From contig NC_081554.1 in the NCBI RefSeq assembly GCF_963082655.1, positions 123,211,953 through 123,275,952 of the forward strand: a DNA stretch of 64,000 nt. The letters are read 5' to 3'. Positions within the stretch are counted from its first letter, which is position 1. Each line of letters begins with the position of its first letter. The position numbers were made by a program, and so were the translations under genes. This document shows, piece by piece, positions 9,381 to 20,832 of this stretch. Origin of the DNA: Stomoxys calcitrans. Taxonomy: Eukaryota; Arthropoda; Insecta; Diptera; Muscidae. Under the pieces are notes generated by a model, which was given only the letters and a program-made list of their open reading frames with translations, was not told the origin of the DNA and did no database searches.

Positions 9381-12300
9381 ACGAAGCATACATACCAACG
9401 ACTAATATTTCCGATTCAGCACCAATTAGAATTCTGGTTAATCAGGAACCAAAGATCATTAAGAAAGATAGCCACCTTAGAGAGTTGAAGCCTTTGCATG
9501 TGCGTGTGAGAGAATACGAGGAAGCTAGAGCTAGGATTTTTGGTAGCATTTCGCCGAAGGTAAAGAGGGCGCGAGAGCGTTACAAGCGCAGGAGGCAAAT
9601 CCGTCACGCTATTGCTTCTGCTTCTTTGTATGAAGGTGACGATGCGAGGCTATATACCAAAATCCAGATTCAGGGCGCTGAGATAGAGGGTCTACTGGAC
9701 AGTGGAGCCACTGTGTGTTGTCTAGGTAAGGGCTGCGTTGAATTTACGAAAAGAATTGGTATTGAAGTCCGGAATTTTTACTCTTTTATTAGTACGGCCG
9801 ATGAGACCCCGCACAGAATGGCAGGCAAGTTTACAGTGCCAGTTACCTTTAATAACCGAACCCGTGAGGTCACGTTTTATCTGGTACCAACTTTGAAGAA
9901 AGAGCTATTCCTAGGAGTAGACTTTATGAAGGCTTTCGGATTGTTCGCTTCTGTTGAGAGCCTCACTACCAATGGTGTTAATTTATGTGATGAAGCTGAT
10001 GGTGGGACTGGTGAGGACAGAACTGTTCATAGCCTGTCTGATCTACAACGGCAACGTTTGGAGATGATAGTGGCAAAATTCCCCTGCTATACCAAGAAGG
10101 GGTTGGGAAAGACAAAGTCTGAAGTCCACACCATCGATACCGGCGACGCAGTACCTGTGAAGAGTAAGCATTACCCAGTTTCACCGGCAGTGCAAAAGTT
10201 GATGTACGCGGAGCTGGATAGGATGTTGGCCATGGGAGTTATTGAGCCTAGTGAGAGTGCATGGAGTCACCCGGTAACTCTCGTCCGCAAGGGCGAAAAG
10301 AACCGGCTATGCTTGGACGCACGAAAGCTCAACGCTCTTACGGTCAAAGATGCCTATCCGCTCCCGCACATCGAGGGTTTGCTTAGCCGGCTGGGTGATA
10401 CTTATTTCATCTCGAGTGTCGACTTGAAGGACGCCTTCTGGCAGATACCCCTGGATCATTCAAGTAGAGAGAAGACAGCGTTCACCGTGCCGGGGAGGCC
10501 ACTTTATCACTTTACGGTAATGCCTTTTGGGCTGTGTAACGCAGCTCAAAGGTTATGCCGTCTAATGGACAAAGTGGTCCCCTCAGCAATACGTGATCGC
10601 GTCTTTGTCTACTTGGATGATCTGCTTATAGTATCGCCAGACTTCGACACTCATATGGTACTGCTAGAACGGGTAGCGGAATTATTAGACGCAGCCGGAT
10701 TGACTATCAATGTGGCCAAGTCTAAATTTTGCTTTAAGGAGCTTCGTTACCTAGGTTACATAGTTGGTGGAGGAGAGCTCAAACCAGATCCAAGCAAGGT
10801 GGATACCATAACTCGGTTCAGTTATCCGACGACGGCCAAACAAGCCCGTAGCTTTATGGGCGCAACGGGTTGGTATAGACGATTTATACCCAATTATGCC
10901 ACCATTGCGGCTCCAATTTTCGACACTTTAAAGAAGTGCAAACATTTCGTTTTTACCGAAGAGGCTAAGTCAGCATTTAATAATTTGAAAAATGCCCTGG
11001 TAACAAGTCCTATTTTGACGCATCCCGATTTTGAGAAGCATTTCTTTGTACAGTGTGATGCCTCTGACCTTGGAATTGGAGCTGTCCTTTTCCAGAAGGA
11101 CGAAGAAGGCGGAGAGCATCCAATAGCGTACTTCTCCCAGAAGTTGACGTCTGCTCAGCGGAATTATTCCGTTACGGAAAGAGAATGCTTGGCCGTGGTA
11201 ATGGCGGTGAAGAAGTTTCGCCCATACATCGAGTTGATGCCTTTCACCATTATCACGGACCATAGCAGTTTAAAGTGGCTGATGTCACATAAAGACCTTA
11301 GCGGACGCTTGGCTAGGTGGAGTTTGCACCTCCAGTCCTTTTCTTTTGAGGTGGAACATAGGCAGGGGTCCAAGAACGTCGTACCGGACACGTTGTCCAG
11401 GTATAATATGGAGGAGTTATCCACAGATTTGGAAGCCTTGATTGATTTGGAGTCAGAAGCTTTTAGGTCGGAGAGTTACAAGGAGCTGATCACAACTATT
11501 TCAGATAACGCCGAGAACTTGCCGGACTTGAGAGTTGTAGACGGGTACGTTTACAAGAGGACCCAGCATTATGATGGCATACCCATCCACGAGGACTTTT
11601 CCTGGAAGCTATGGGTTCCCCAAGAGTTGACGGCAGACATAATTAGGAGGTCTCACTGTCCACCGCAGGCTTCACATGGCGGCTTTCACAAAACCCTGAG
11701 AAGAGTGAGGGGATATTGCTATTGGCCGAACATGACCACTCAGGTTAGGGAATTTGTGCAGAGCTGCGAAGTGTGTAAGTCCACGAAACCAGCCAATACT
11801 ACCCTTCGTACCCCAATGGGAAAGGAGAGCCTGACAGAGAGACCATTCCAGAGAATCTATATAGATTTCTTAGGCCCGTATCCTCGATCTAAGAATGGCA
11901 ATTCTTTCATTTTTATTGTTCTAGACCATCTGAGCAAGTTTGTACTTTTGAAGGCGATGGCCAAGGCCAGTGCCAGAAACGTTATAAAATTTTTGGTTTC
12001 TGAAGTCTTTCACAAGTTCGGGACGCCCGAGACTGTTGTGTCGGACAATGGGCAACAGTTCGTCGCCAAGGAGTTCCAGGAGTTGATGAAGAACTTCGGG
12101 ATCAGTCACCTAAGAACGGCTACGCACTCTCCTCAGGCAAATGCTTCGGAAAGGGTGAATCAGTCCATCCTGGCGGCTATACGGTCGTACTTGAAGGAAA
12201 GCCACCAGGATTGGGACAAGCATTTGTCTGAGATAGAGTGCTCGTTGCGCTCCTCAGTGCACTCTTCAATAGGGGTTACACCTTACTTTGCCTTGTTTGG

Positions 12301-12682
12301 CATGAACATGGTAAATCATGGCAGTGTGTACGCCCTGGCGAAGAGGTTGCAGTTGTTGAATGATCCCGAAAGTGAAATCATTCCGAAGTCGGCTAAGCTG
12401 GAGCTAATAAGGAAGACCGTCAGAGATAACCTACATAAGGCGTATTTGGGCAACGAGAAGAGGTACAACATCCGCAGTAGAGTCGTCAAATTTATACCCG
12501 GTCAGGAGGTGTACCGAAGAAGTTTTCAACAAAGCGACTTCAAGAACCAATTCAATGCGAAGCTTGGCCTAAAGTTTCACAAATGCCGGATAGTTAGACC
12601 CGTAGGCAATTGTCTTTATGAGGTAGAGGACCTGAAGGGTAAACCTTTGGGTGTATACCACACTAAGGATTTAAAACAGTAG
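9302..12682 (+). CDS. pol: Element A Pol polyprotein: protease, RT, RNase H, integrase
   Basis: Pol copies the element RNA to DNA and integrates it. The listed start codon is GTG in the gag overlap and is probably not used; entry is best explained by -1 frameshifting at 9308-9314. Counting from 9302, the domains are: aspartic protease with DSGA at 133; reverse transcriptase with YLDD at 437-440 and PFGLCNAAQ before it; RNase H (QCDAS about 583, ITDHSSLKWL); integrase with an HHCC region (SHCPPQASHGG...CEVC) and a catalytic triad at about D856, D915 and E950 (the last two 35 apart). A short C-terminal module ends at the TAG. No stop or frameshift interrupts it. Residue choices fit the Osvaldo/Ulysses group, which I infer from motifs, not a tree. 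Confidence 0.92.
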   Translation: MSGKLATERASYCGSAFHTDGTPTAVNEAYIPTTNISDSAPIRILVNQEPKIIKKDSHLRELKPLHVRVREYEEARARIFGSISPKVKRARERYKRRRQIRHAIASASLYEGDDARLYTKIQIQGAEIEGLLDSGATVCCLGKGCVEFTKRIGIEVRNFYSFISTADETPHRMAGKFTVPVTFNNRTREVTFYLVPTLKKELFLGVDFMKAFGLFASVESLTTNGVNLCDEADGGTGEDRTVHSLSDLQRQRLEMIVAKFPCYTKKGLGKTKSEVHTIDTGDAVPVKSKHYPVSPAVQKLMYAELDRMLAMGVIEPSESAWSHPVTLVRKGEKNRLCLDARKLNALTVKDAYPLPHIEGLLSRLGDTYFISSVDLKDAFWQIPLDHSSREKTAFTVPGRPLYHFTVMPFGLCNAAQRLCRLMDKVVPSAIRDRVFVYLDDLLIVSPDFDTHMVLLERVAELLDAAGLTINVAKSKFCFKELRYLGYIVGGGELKPDPSKVDTITRFSYPTTAKQARSFMGATGWYRRFIPNYATIAAPIFDTLKKCKHFVFTEEAKSAFNNLKNALVTSPILTHPDFEKHFFVQCDASDLGIGAVLFQKDEEGGEHPIAYFSQKLTSAQRNYSVTERECLAVVMAVKKFRPYIELMPFTIITDHSSLKWLMSHKDLSGRLARWSLHLQSFSFEVEHRQGSKNVVPDTLSRYNMEELSTDLEALIDLESEAFRSESYKELITTISDNAENLPDLRVVDGYVYKRTQHYDGIPIHEDFSWKLWVPQELTADIIRRSHCPPQASHGGFHKTLRRVRGYCYWPNMTTQVREFVQSCEVCKSTKPANTTLRTPMGKESLTERPFQRIYIDFLGPYPRSKNGNSFIFIVLDHLSKFVLLKAMAKASARNVIKFLVSEVFHKFGTPETVVSDNGQQFVAKEFQELMKNFGISHLRTATHSPQANASERVNQSILAAIRSYLKESHQDWDKHLSEIECSLRSSVHSSIGVTPYFALFGMNMVNHGSVYALAKRLQLLNDPESEIIPKSAKLELIRKTVRDNLHKAYLGNEKRYNIRSRVVKFIPGQEVYRRSFQQSDFKNQFNAKLGLKFHKCRIVRPVGNCLYEVEDLKGKPLGVYHTKDLKQ
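9308..9353 (+). promoter_or_regulatory. -1 ribosomal frameshift signal of element A
   Basis: GGGAAAC at 9308-9314 is read in gag as G-GGA-AAC, the correct phase for a -1 slip (X XXY YYZ). After a 7-nt spacer an 8-bp stem can form, GGAGCGCG (9322-9329) with CGCGTTCC (9346-9353), with a 16-nt loop. Gag stops at 9380, while the -1 frame is open through pol. Confidence 0.75.
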
Positions 12683-13194
12683 GTTGGTTTAGAGAGCTTT
12701 CGTGATTTCACAGATTTAATTTTTTTTTTTTTTTTTGCAATTTGGGTTATGAATACTTAACCCAGACTCATATATTTTTCGGCGGCGTTTAGAGAGGAGA
12801 GCTAGTTTGGACTAGTGTATCTTGGTACGGTAGCGTTTTGGCGGCCGAAATATGGTTGGGAATTGTTTTTTACAGTTCGTGAAGTTTTTTCCACAACAGT
12901 GGTTTGAACTGCAAGGTTTCAAGCCCTGTTTTTTTCGGTGGTGATTGAGAGGAGATGCCAGATACCCAGACGGTATTGGCGAATTTTTTTTAATTTTTTT
13001 TAAAGGTCTGCAGACCTTACGAACTGCAGTTAGAGACTGTTATTTTGGTAACTGCCAATATTGACATGTATTGTCTATATTTATTTCTTTTTTTTCTCAA
13101 ATTACCCGGTGTGAGACTATTGCGACTTGTAGCCTACGCTAGTTCTGGCAGATATTTGGTTTGAGTGGCTCACATACTCACCGTTTACGTGATG

Positions 13195-13291
13195 GCTGTT
13201 GTTGTTTTAACAGTGTATTGGACACTGAGGCGGCAGCTCTTGCCAATGGGAGATTCCCTTGGGTCAATCAGGTATGTACAGCCGGCTGCCC
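13195..13291 (-). repeat. Copy of the MAAGCTYRIDP mini-repeat inside element A
   Basis: It runs (on +) GTTGTTGTTTTAACAGTG, CACTGAGGCGGCAGC, GGGTCAATCAGG, GCCGGCTGCC. It is a diverged relative of units at 45555, 47150 and 57921. No clean target duplication is visible, so it may be an old passenger of the element. Confidence 0.6.
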
Positions 13292-13848
13292 TAAGATTGA
13301 TGATGCAGGTTGGCGACCTCTGTTTTTCCACCTAGTGTCTTAGTGGTCCAAGCTTTCCTTTATGGCTGGTGTTGCTGGGTAGTGGTCTTCTCGGCCGTTG
13401 CTTTGATAGTAGGCTGGAAGGGAAAGTACAACAATCACTTTGGTGATTTGAATATATGTCAGAAGATGGACGAGATATCCTTACCTTTCTTTCTGGTGGT
13501 CTCTCACGGGTGCGATCCAATGCTGGAAAGATAGAGATAAATGGCGGAAATGCAAAATGGTTTGTTTGGCTGTACAGAGTTCTTGGAAGGAGTGTTATTT
13601 GGGCATAGGCCAGGCGCTGATTGATTGGGCTAGTTATGACTTGGCTTTTCCAACCTTACAAGGGCATATATCTTCGGCAGCCGACAGATGGGTACGATCT
13701 GGGTCATTGAGTGGCTTTATCTTTTCCAAGGGCTTACTGACCAGAGAGTCAACGATGAACCATTTGCACCAAGCATCGGAGATGTGCGCCAGAGTTTCGT
13801 AACCAGAGTACTGCAAAAGCTTCCCTTAAATGGTGATTCCAACAGGTG

Positions 13849-14232
13849 CTAACGTCTCTGGGCGGTCACCTTGTGACGTGTCATAGTCCTCCAGAGTCTA
13901 CCCCTGTGCCCCAGTGAATCTATGACATTAGGATGCACTTCGTAGTAAGGGGTAAGACGGTAAGGGCTATGATCTGCCAGAGGACAATTACAGCAGTTGG
14001 AATCCCAGTGTGAGGAAGGGCACGAGGCAGATTCACCACGGTGAATAGGCCGAAACGCCGTATCCGGTGACGATGACTCTGGTACCCATCCCCGAAGTGG
14101 GTCTTCAGGAGCACCGTAGATAACTCTGGGACAGGTAATGCTCCAAGGGGAGTTTTGGTCACACATGATTTGGACCCGGATATGGGCCGGTGGATATTTG
14201 TATCGGCGCTTATTTCGATTGGGCTTAGTCAA
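13849..14232 (-). CDS. Hypothetical antisense ORF in element A tail
   Basis: 127 codons opposite to gag-pol. It is basic at both ends and has several Cys residues in its second half (for example NCCNCP). I recognise no domain, signal peptide or membrane segment. It lies in the GC-richer block of the tail. Antisense frames are known in some LTR elements, but chance openness in GC-richer DNA explains this equally well. Confidence 0.15.
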   Translation of the reverse strand: MTKPNRNKRRYKYPPAHIRVQIMCDQNSPWSITCPRVIYGAPEDPLRGWVPESSSPDTAFRPIHRGESASCPSSHWDSNCCNCPLADHSPYRLTPYYEVHPNVIDSLGHRGRLWRTMTRHKVTAQRR

Positions 14233-16616
14233 TGGCTTTTTGGGTTAGAAGTAGGTCAACACCTTTCACGATTTTGATTGGATAGCATGACTTTCTGGCT
14301 TTTTATGTACGCCAAACAAGCCGCAATGGGAAGGGAATAGAGAGAGGAAATGCACTTACCTTGGTGGGCCACGAATGGCTGGCAGGAAGTGTGTTGGTAC
14401 CTAGGGAATCAGAAGGTTATTCCTTTGTTAAACGATGCATTGATTACCTACCTCGTACAGCCACTTTCCGCTTGGGCGCGGTTCATACATCGTCCTCTTC
14501 GTCCCATTGTTCGCACTGTTCTTCTATTTACGTTTTGTGGAATCTGCGATGATATGGACAGATAGGAATAGAATTACCTTTTTTGCAATAGGAAGGAGAA
14601 GACTTAAGAAGTTTCCAATCAAGTCCACTATGTTTAGGAAATGACTTTTCCACTTCGTAAGATTTCCATTTCACAAAAAGAAAGGAAAACAGATTTTTAA
14701 TTTATTTAGACTTTGCTTGAATTTTATGCTCCACGGTGGATATACACTTCAATCTTATACCTATATTCACTTTGACTTTTTACAATTTTGATTTGTTTAT
14801 TATTTTTTTTTTTAGAGTTTCTCAGAATTTTTGGTTTTCGCAAATATTAAATTTTTCCCAGATTTGTGGTTTTCTTGCAAAGGAGAATATCTATTGATTT
14901 TTAACATTTTTTATGTATTTTCTGTATTTAATTTTCCTGTTTTAATTTTTGTTGATTTCATGACTTTTTGATTTTTATCATTTTTGATTGAACTTTCGTT
15001 GGATTTTTGTTTTTTTAGGGGAATGGTTCCTGTATTCCACCGTAGTTTCATTACCTTTTTTTGTTTTTAGAAAATTTCCTTTTATGTTAATCGTATATTT
15101 CGTGAACTTATAATTTCTCTTTTTCCATTTCGTTTTTTTGTTCTTGCACAATTCCTATAAATTTTAACAATTTCCTAAGTTTTTTTAACTTTCATTTCAC
15201 TTGTACTTTCTTGCGAAACTTTCTTTTCAGTTCACGGATCTTAATAGTAATTCACAATAGGCCTTTGTTTTGATCTTGTTGTTTCACAGTAAGAGGAAGA
15301 GAATTTCAAGTCTGTCCGACTTTTAATTTTTTGCTTTATTCTACCTTTGTGATTACACTCACTTCATGGCACTACATAGTTTTGCAATTTACTTTGTTAG
15401 CTTCCCCCTTCACTTCACATTTCATGAGAGTACTGCTTTCCTTTTGTCACTAAGTTTGGTTTTAGTACACCCCCCCCCCACCATTCATACTTGAGTGATT
15501 TACACACTTGGGCAGGGGTACCGTAATCTCACGCGATGGCTCTAACACTACAATACTATCACACTACACACACGAACGCCAGGAAAACTATTGTTTTGTT
15601 TTTTTTGCTTCGCATTTTATTTTATCTCGCACATATAATTTTTTGTACATTTTACCAATATGCGCAACAAGACGTAATCATTTTGTAGTCGGAGGCTGTT
15701 TTTATTTTTTTCTGTTGAATTCCATTTAATCAGCGGCATATACTTATATGTACTTTACATGACCCAAAAACACGAGTTTGGAAGTATGAATTCAGGAAAA
15801 CACGATGTTTTTGTTGCAACCGGTTTAATATTTAATGGACATTTCGATTCCATTCATTTATCTATTTTTTTTGCATTTATACACACACACACACACACAC
15901 GTAGTATTATTCCCGCATGGCATTCATCTTAGCACGAAATTTCCACCAAATCACGTAAAAAAGAAAACAACACGCGAGAACGATACACACCTTATATTTT
16001 TCATGTCATTTTGTTTATTTTTTTTTTGCTACACAATACTTACCATAATTTATTTTTTTTGCAATGGCCGGTCCGTGGTGCTGTGGTGCTGGGTTTTTTT
16101 CAATTAATTATGAATGACAGTGGCCATTCATTGATGTGAACGGCGTTACAGAGGTGCGGCCACTCATATGGTGTGTCGTCTCTATTTCAATGATGAAACA
16201 TGTACGGCTGTCATTTATAATGGCCATTCAATTTATCGTACCTAAGGGGCGTATACATTATGAGACGCGTTATTTTGACAAGAAAGAAATGAGAAGTATA
16301 ATTAGATGCATTATTATTTAGGGTAGTAAATCCCGTAGGAAGATAGTATAACGAATCTCAAGTCAGTTTGTACAACCTTTGCCAGAAAACGAGGGATTTT
16401 AATATCGGTCAGCTGAACGATAGGTCGTACAGAAATGATGTATTCCAGGGTATACTAATGTAAGGTAGTGCACCAGAAATGTAGGGATGGCCTACCAAGT
16501 TCGATTTTAGGGATTGCCGTTCGGATTTATTCGATTATAGAACAAGAGATATCTTGAAAATTCGCACATTTTTCCCTCCCATCCTTTGACAGTGATGTTC
16601 AAAGGATGGTTGGGTT

Positions 16617-18614
16617 TGTCGCGTGCGCCTTAATGTCGCTCGAAGCGCCATCTAGCGGACATTTGACGAACGTTGTCAGCTGCTTAGCATAAACCACGAC
16701 CCCTGACTGATTGACAGTAGGACAGTTGGTGTGGTGTTGTCATTTGGCCCATCAGAGGAAGTTCTGGCTGGGAAGAGCGCCATGATGGACAAAATGACAA
16801 CATAGGCCACTAGCCTGGGAAGAAAAATCTTTCTTTTCGATTTTAAACGTGCAGCAAACCGGAGGTGAGCCTGGCAGCCGAAACAAAAGTGAGGAATTGA
16901 AACGAGGAAAGTGAAGTGCAGTCAAGTGCAGTTTTGGTGTTGTTGTTTTTGGTTAATGCTCTTGGTTATTAAATACCAAATAAGCAAAAGGGAAAATATA
17001 TTTGGATGATCTCAAACAGAAAAACTATGAATTGAATATATTAAGATCCCAAGTAAAACAAATAGTTTAATAAAAAAAAAAAAAAAAAAAAAAATATATA
17101 TAAAAAATCCGAGTCGAACTGTTTCTATTTCTTTATTGAAAAAAAAAAAGAAAACCAAAGAACTTTCAAAAACTAATCAACAAGAAAGAGGAAAACCAGA
17201 TTATCTTTAAAACTAAACTACCAACTATTGAATTAGAAATTGCATTAAAAGCTACGCTTAAAAACCAACTTAATAGCTAATCTTTCAAAGCAAAAGAAAC
17301 TGAATAAAAAGCTGTTATTATTAAAACAAAAAAAAAAGGAACTACATTACGAACTAATTATAAACTAAAATCAATTGGAAAAAAAAAGACGATTAAAACA
17401 ACCGCTCAGCTTGCTCACCACCGGCTCATCCTTTCTGCACCATCGTGGGACTTCCAGAACAAGGCACTCACATTCAGCAGTGTCCCCAGGTGATAGCTTA
17501 CCTAGACTTACTCCTATACTCCACACATTGACGGACGGACGAATAAATTATCTAAAAATAGAAGAGAATAAATTAGTTTTGTTAGGTAGGCATTTTTATT
17601 ATATTTGGTTTATACTTATCTTTTAAAAGACCAAGTCTAGCTTTGGTTGGTCTAGTTCCATACCCCATAGATAGAGCTCTTTCTAGCCAGGTAGGGAGTT
17701 TCCGTAGGGATGTTTGTCCCAGCCAAATCAACCCGACTGCCATCCTTTCAGGCGTGAGATAATGGCCTAATGAAAAGAAAATTATAAAGAGAAAACTAAT
17801 TTAAAAACCCTTTTATTTTTGTTTAATAATACTAATACTTACACAATACTATTACAAGATTTGGACGGACATAGACGGACGGACAGCACGTAAGCTTCCA
17901 GCGGGGGCAGACCCATGTTCGGCGGCAGGAGCCCTGAAAGAAGAAGAGGAAGCGATGAGAGGCCATTAAATCCGATTAAATCTAGCCATGTACCCATAAA
18001 TATTAGTATATGTATCAGTTTCTTTTACATTGTTTTTTTTTAAGCTAAAGTCTATTGAATTGCAGTAACGTCGTGACTAGTTTTACCCTTTTAATCAATG
18101 TTTAAAGAAGGTGAATTTTTGAACTTTGATGAGGCCATTATGGATTGCTTTAGGAAATAAAACCAACTTGAAATGTTTATAACGTTCTTGAAAAAACATG
18201 ATGTCTTTTACTAAGATCGTGTAGATCTTAAGGAGGGGATAGGAGGGGGATAGTAAGATGAAGAGGTAGGTACGGGGCAACAGGTTTCCTTTGTTGCTAT
18301 GGTGGAGCTCCTGCTCCAGAGGGAGGGCTATTCCTCGTCGGAACACCAGACGAGAAGGCATTCCGGCAGGTAGGTGTGGTGCTTCCTTTTTATCATTAGA
18401 CATATTAGTTAGTTTAGTTGCTGTTTCTCTTTCGGGCCAGACATCCCCTTTACTTTTCTAGACTGGCATGTAAAACTTTTTGTTCCTGTGTTTGATTCGC
18501 TTGCGCAAAGAACCACCCCATCCGGCGAGCACTAGCCGCGCATACGCCATCATGCCAGCAAGCGACAAGCGGTCATCGAGAATATTAAATCCATTATTGA
18601 ACCAGGATAGGACA
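16617..18614 (+). mobile_element. Element A 3' LTR
   Basis: 1998 bp, essentially identical to 4627-6625; the only difference I noticed is one A fewer in the run near 17140. It is followed directly by the TCTT target duplication and the rest of element B's 5' LTR. Confidence 0.9.
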
Positions 18615-18618
18615 TCTT

Positions 18619-19903
18619 TTGCTGTATAGAAAGTGATTCCTGTGATTTGGAGAATAGCACTGGCCATCCTAGCTATAAAGGGGGCCAGTGCGATATTTGT
18701 TGCGGAAAATCAGCAAGGTGCGAGACTTTCCCCAGCTACCATCAGGCCATCGGACTGGGAACGGTGTTAATGGTTGAGACATCTACCTTGTAGTGCACGT
18801 TGAAGCCGAAATTGTATGGAAGCCTGTGCCGACGGTGATTCCTTTTGTGATATCTGGCCAGGAGCTGTGTAAGACGCCTACCATACGAAGACAGTCCTTA
18901 AATAAAAGAAAGAGAACAACAAAAATCAAATCACTAATCAAATTTAAACGGGAATCAAGGTAAAAAGTATTACCAGTTTGTGTGTGTCCGTTTGTCCTCA
19001 ACTGTGTCCAACTAGTTGTCTGGCAACCGTCCAGAAGGCTAGTAAAAAGAAAAAAATCAGATTAAGTAATTAAATAGCAGGAAATTTTATGAAAGAAAGC
19101 TTATAAATGAATAATATAGGTTAGGCATTTAGATATAGGAAGTAACGTAGAATAAAAGAAAAAACTATATTGTGAGGAGAATAATACCTGTTCCAATCAG
19201 AAAAAAAAGGCTTAAGGGAGCCAATGAGCCCCCAAACTTTGTTCTAAATTGTGTTTTGGTCTGCTATAAATGAATGGCAGAGATCTGTTAAGAGAGCTCT
19301 TTTAGTAGATAGGAAAAGTAGCATATTCGCGCCAATTAAAGCGTCTTAGGACAAGGGATAGAGGTGAATTGAGTGGTCTCCCCTAGATTAAGGAGCCAAA
19401 ACTTCTTTCGATCATTCTTTAATTTGTACGGTATTGTTCTTCGTGTTTTGTTTGCCGTTGTAAAAGTGTAATAATAATATAAGAAACAACATAACCTTTA
19501 AATTTTTTTTATCCCCCTAAAAAAACTCAATAAATTTTATTATGTCTTAAGTGTTTAACAGAAAAGAATATGTGTTGGTAATTGTTATACTTGCGGGGGT
19601 GAAGCGATGAAGTAAGTGCGTGTGCTAATGTGTGTGGTGTTTGGGGTCCAAGAAGAAAATGGGTAAGAGGACGCCTTGGACCATGGTTGGGAGGGCAAGT
19701 GTAGGATCGTAACAACAAGATCCCTGTGTAAAATGTTTTTCCTCTCGTGTTTAGTCGCTAGTTAGAAAGTGAAATAGTGTCCCCTCATATTTTCAATGTT
19801 TGTGTGCAGGGTTTGATTTGGCGGGTTGAGGCCCCTAGCCCTGAGTGTCTCCCTACAGCTAACCGGTAACCATTTCAAACGCCGACCAAGCGCACACATA
19901 ACA
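18619..19903 (+). mobile_element. Element B 5' LTR, right part
   Basis: It continues B's LTR after element A and matches 28025-29310 with a few substitutions (for example GCGTCTTAGG against GCGCCTTAGG). It ends CACATAACA before the primer site. Confidence 0.85.
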
Positions 19904-19907
19904 GAGA

Positions 19908-19925
19908 TGGCGCCCAATGGAAAAG
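19908..19925 (+). other. Primer-binding site of element B, tRNA-Lys type
   Basis: TGGCGCCCAATGG begins four bases after the LTR. The first ten bases equal element A's site and then diverge. Confidence 0.75.
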
Positions 19926-20832
19926 TAAGAAGAAAGTACCTGATGCGCGTTTTAAAATGGCGATGTAAATAACGCCTTTGAACGCGGTGATGTTAGGTTA
20001 GTTAAATCTGTGCAATAAGACCGACGCACATAGCCATAGAATGCTAGAGTTTTAGAAATAGATCAAAGAAACATTTCAATTTTTTAACGAACTGTGATAT
20101 TTTATTGCATCCAAGTTGGTGAAAAACCATTTATGAAGTGCAATATTAGATCTAGTAGGTTAAAAAAGAAATATTTTCTCCAGTTACAACGGACATGTGC
20201 AATAACTCGTTAGTCCCAGTAGGATGACGAATGTTTTGTTTATGTCCAAGTTTTGCTTTACAATTTTTGTTTTGTGTTTTACAAAGGCACAATGAATGAC
20301 ACAATATAGCTTCAATTTTGGGAAAAGTGCAATAGCCGTTTCAATCGACGTGTCGGTTTGAAAGTCAGTGTATTGTTAGTACCGTCAGCCATGAGCGTTT
20401 CATTAAGATGAAGATTTTAGGAAATGTCATGGGCATAGAAGTAAGTGTTAATTTTGCAAGTGTACAGCTATTAAGATTGTCTAGGAAAACATTTTTTACA
20501 CCTCCAATGGAGGGCACTGTTATTTTTGTCCTTTATTAAGGAGAAACCACACAAAACGCACGCAGTGCTTCTGAGAAAGCAACGCCCCCACAAATTTATG
20601 TTCAGATTTGAAATTTTACGTTTGTAGCATTTGTATACTAAGTACTTTATGTGTTTAGAATTAGCAATTGACGTCTGTAATATTTATTGTCATATGGTTT
20701 GATATTGTTAAAACTAAGTGTCATTATTTTATTTAATAAAAAAAAATAATAATAATAATAATAATTATAATAATTTAGTTTACGGCCAGCGGTTAGAACG
20801 ATTTTTTTTGTGTATCGCTGTGCAACTGAGGC
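19926..20832 (+). other. Element B 5' leader with an AAT microsatellite
   Basis: About 0.9 kb upstream of gag. No sizeable frame is seen. An (AAT)n run lies at about 20740-20775. Confidence 0.6.

Larger units (their letters stand above)
12683..16616 (+). other. Element A 3' region, 3.9 kb, no convincing gene
   Basis: This sits where an env-like gene would lie in some relatives. I find only short frames: + strand 13161-13343, 13310-13534 and 13557-13802, and - strand 13849-14232 (127 codons, Cys/Pro/Arg-rich, not recognised). 13.15-14.57 kb is visibly more GC-rich than its T-rich flanks (12.7-13.1 and 14.6-15.6 kb). There is no clear polypurine tract before the 3' LTR, only AAAGGATGGTTGGG. 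Because the LTRs are nearly identical, this layout was probably already present in the parent element. Confidence 0.6.
4627..18614 (+). mobile_element. Ty3/gypsy LTR retrotransposon A (Osvaldo/Ulysses-like), complete
   Basis: A complete 13,988-bp element nested in the 5' LTR of element B. It has two 2.0-kb LTRs (TGTCGCG...GGACA), a tRNA-Lys-type primer site, a 1.2-kb leader, gag, pol in the -1 frame, and an unusually long 3.9-kb 3' region without a convincing gene. I noticed no substitution between the LTRs, only a one-base poly-A difference, so it inserted very recently. Gag and pol are open throughout, so the copy could in principle be active. Confidence 0.9.

Noticed and set aside
8964..9398. 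144-codon minus-strand ORF opposite gag
   Set aside because: A shadow of the gag coding frame.
13557..13802. Possible env-like ORF in element A's tail
   Set aside because: Only 81 codons, with no signal peptide, furin-like site or membrane segment. Neighbouring frames do not join into a longer one.
15835..16107. (CA)n/T-rich ORF in element A's tail
   Set aside because: A low-complexity reading of a microsatellite (ACACACAC) and T runs.
20740..20775. AAT run considered as CRISPR-like or regulatory repeat
   Set aside because: A simple microsatellite with no spacers. CRISPR arrays are not expected in an insect nuclear genome, and none was seen.
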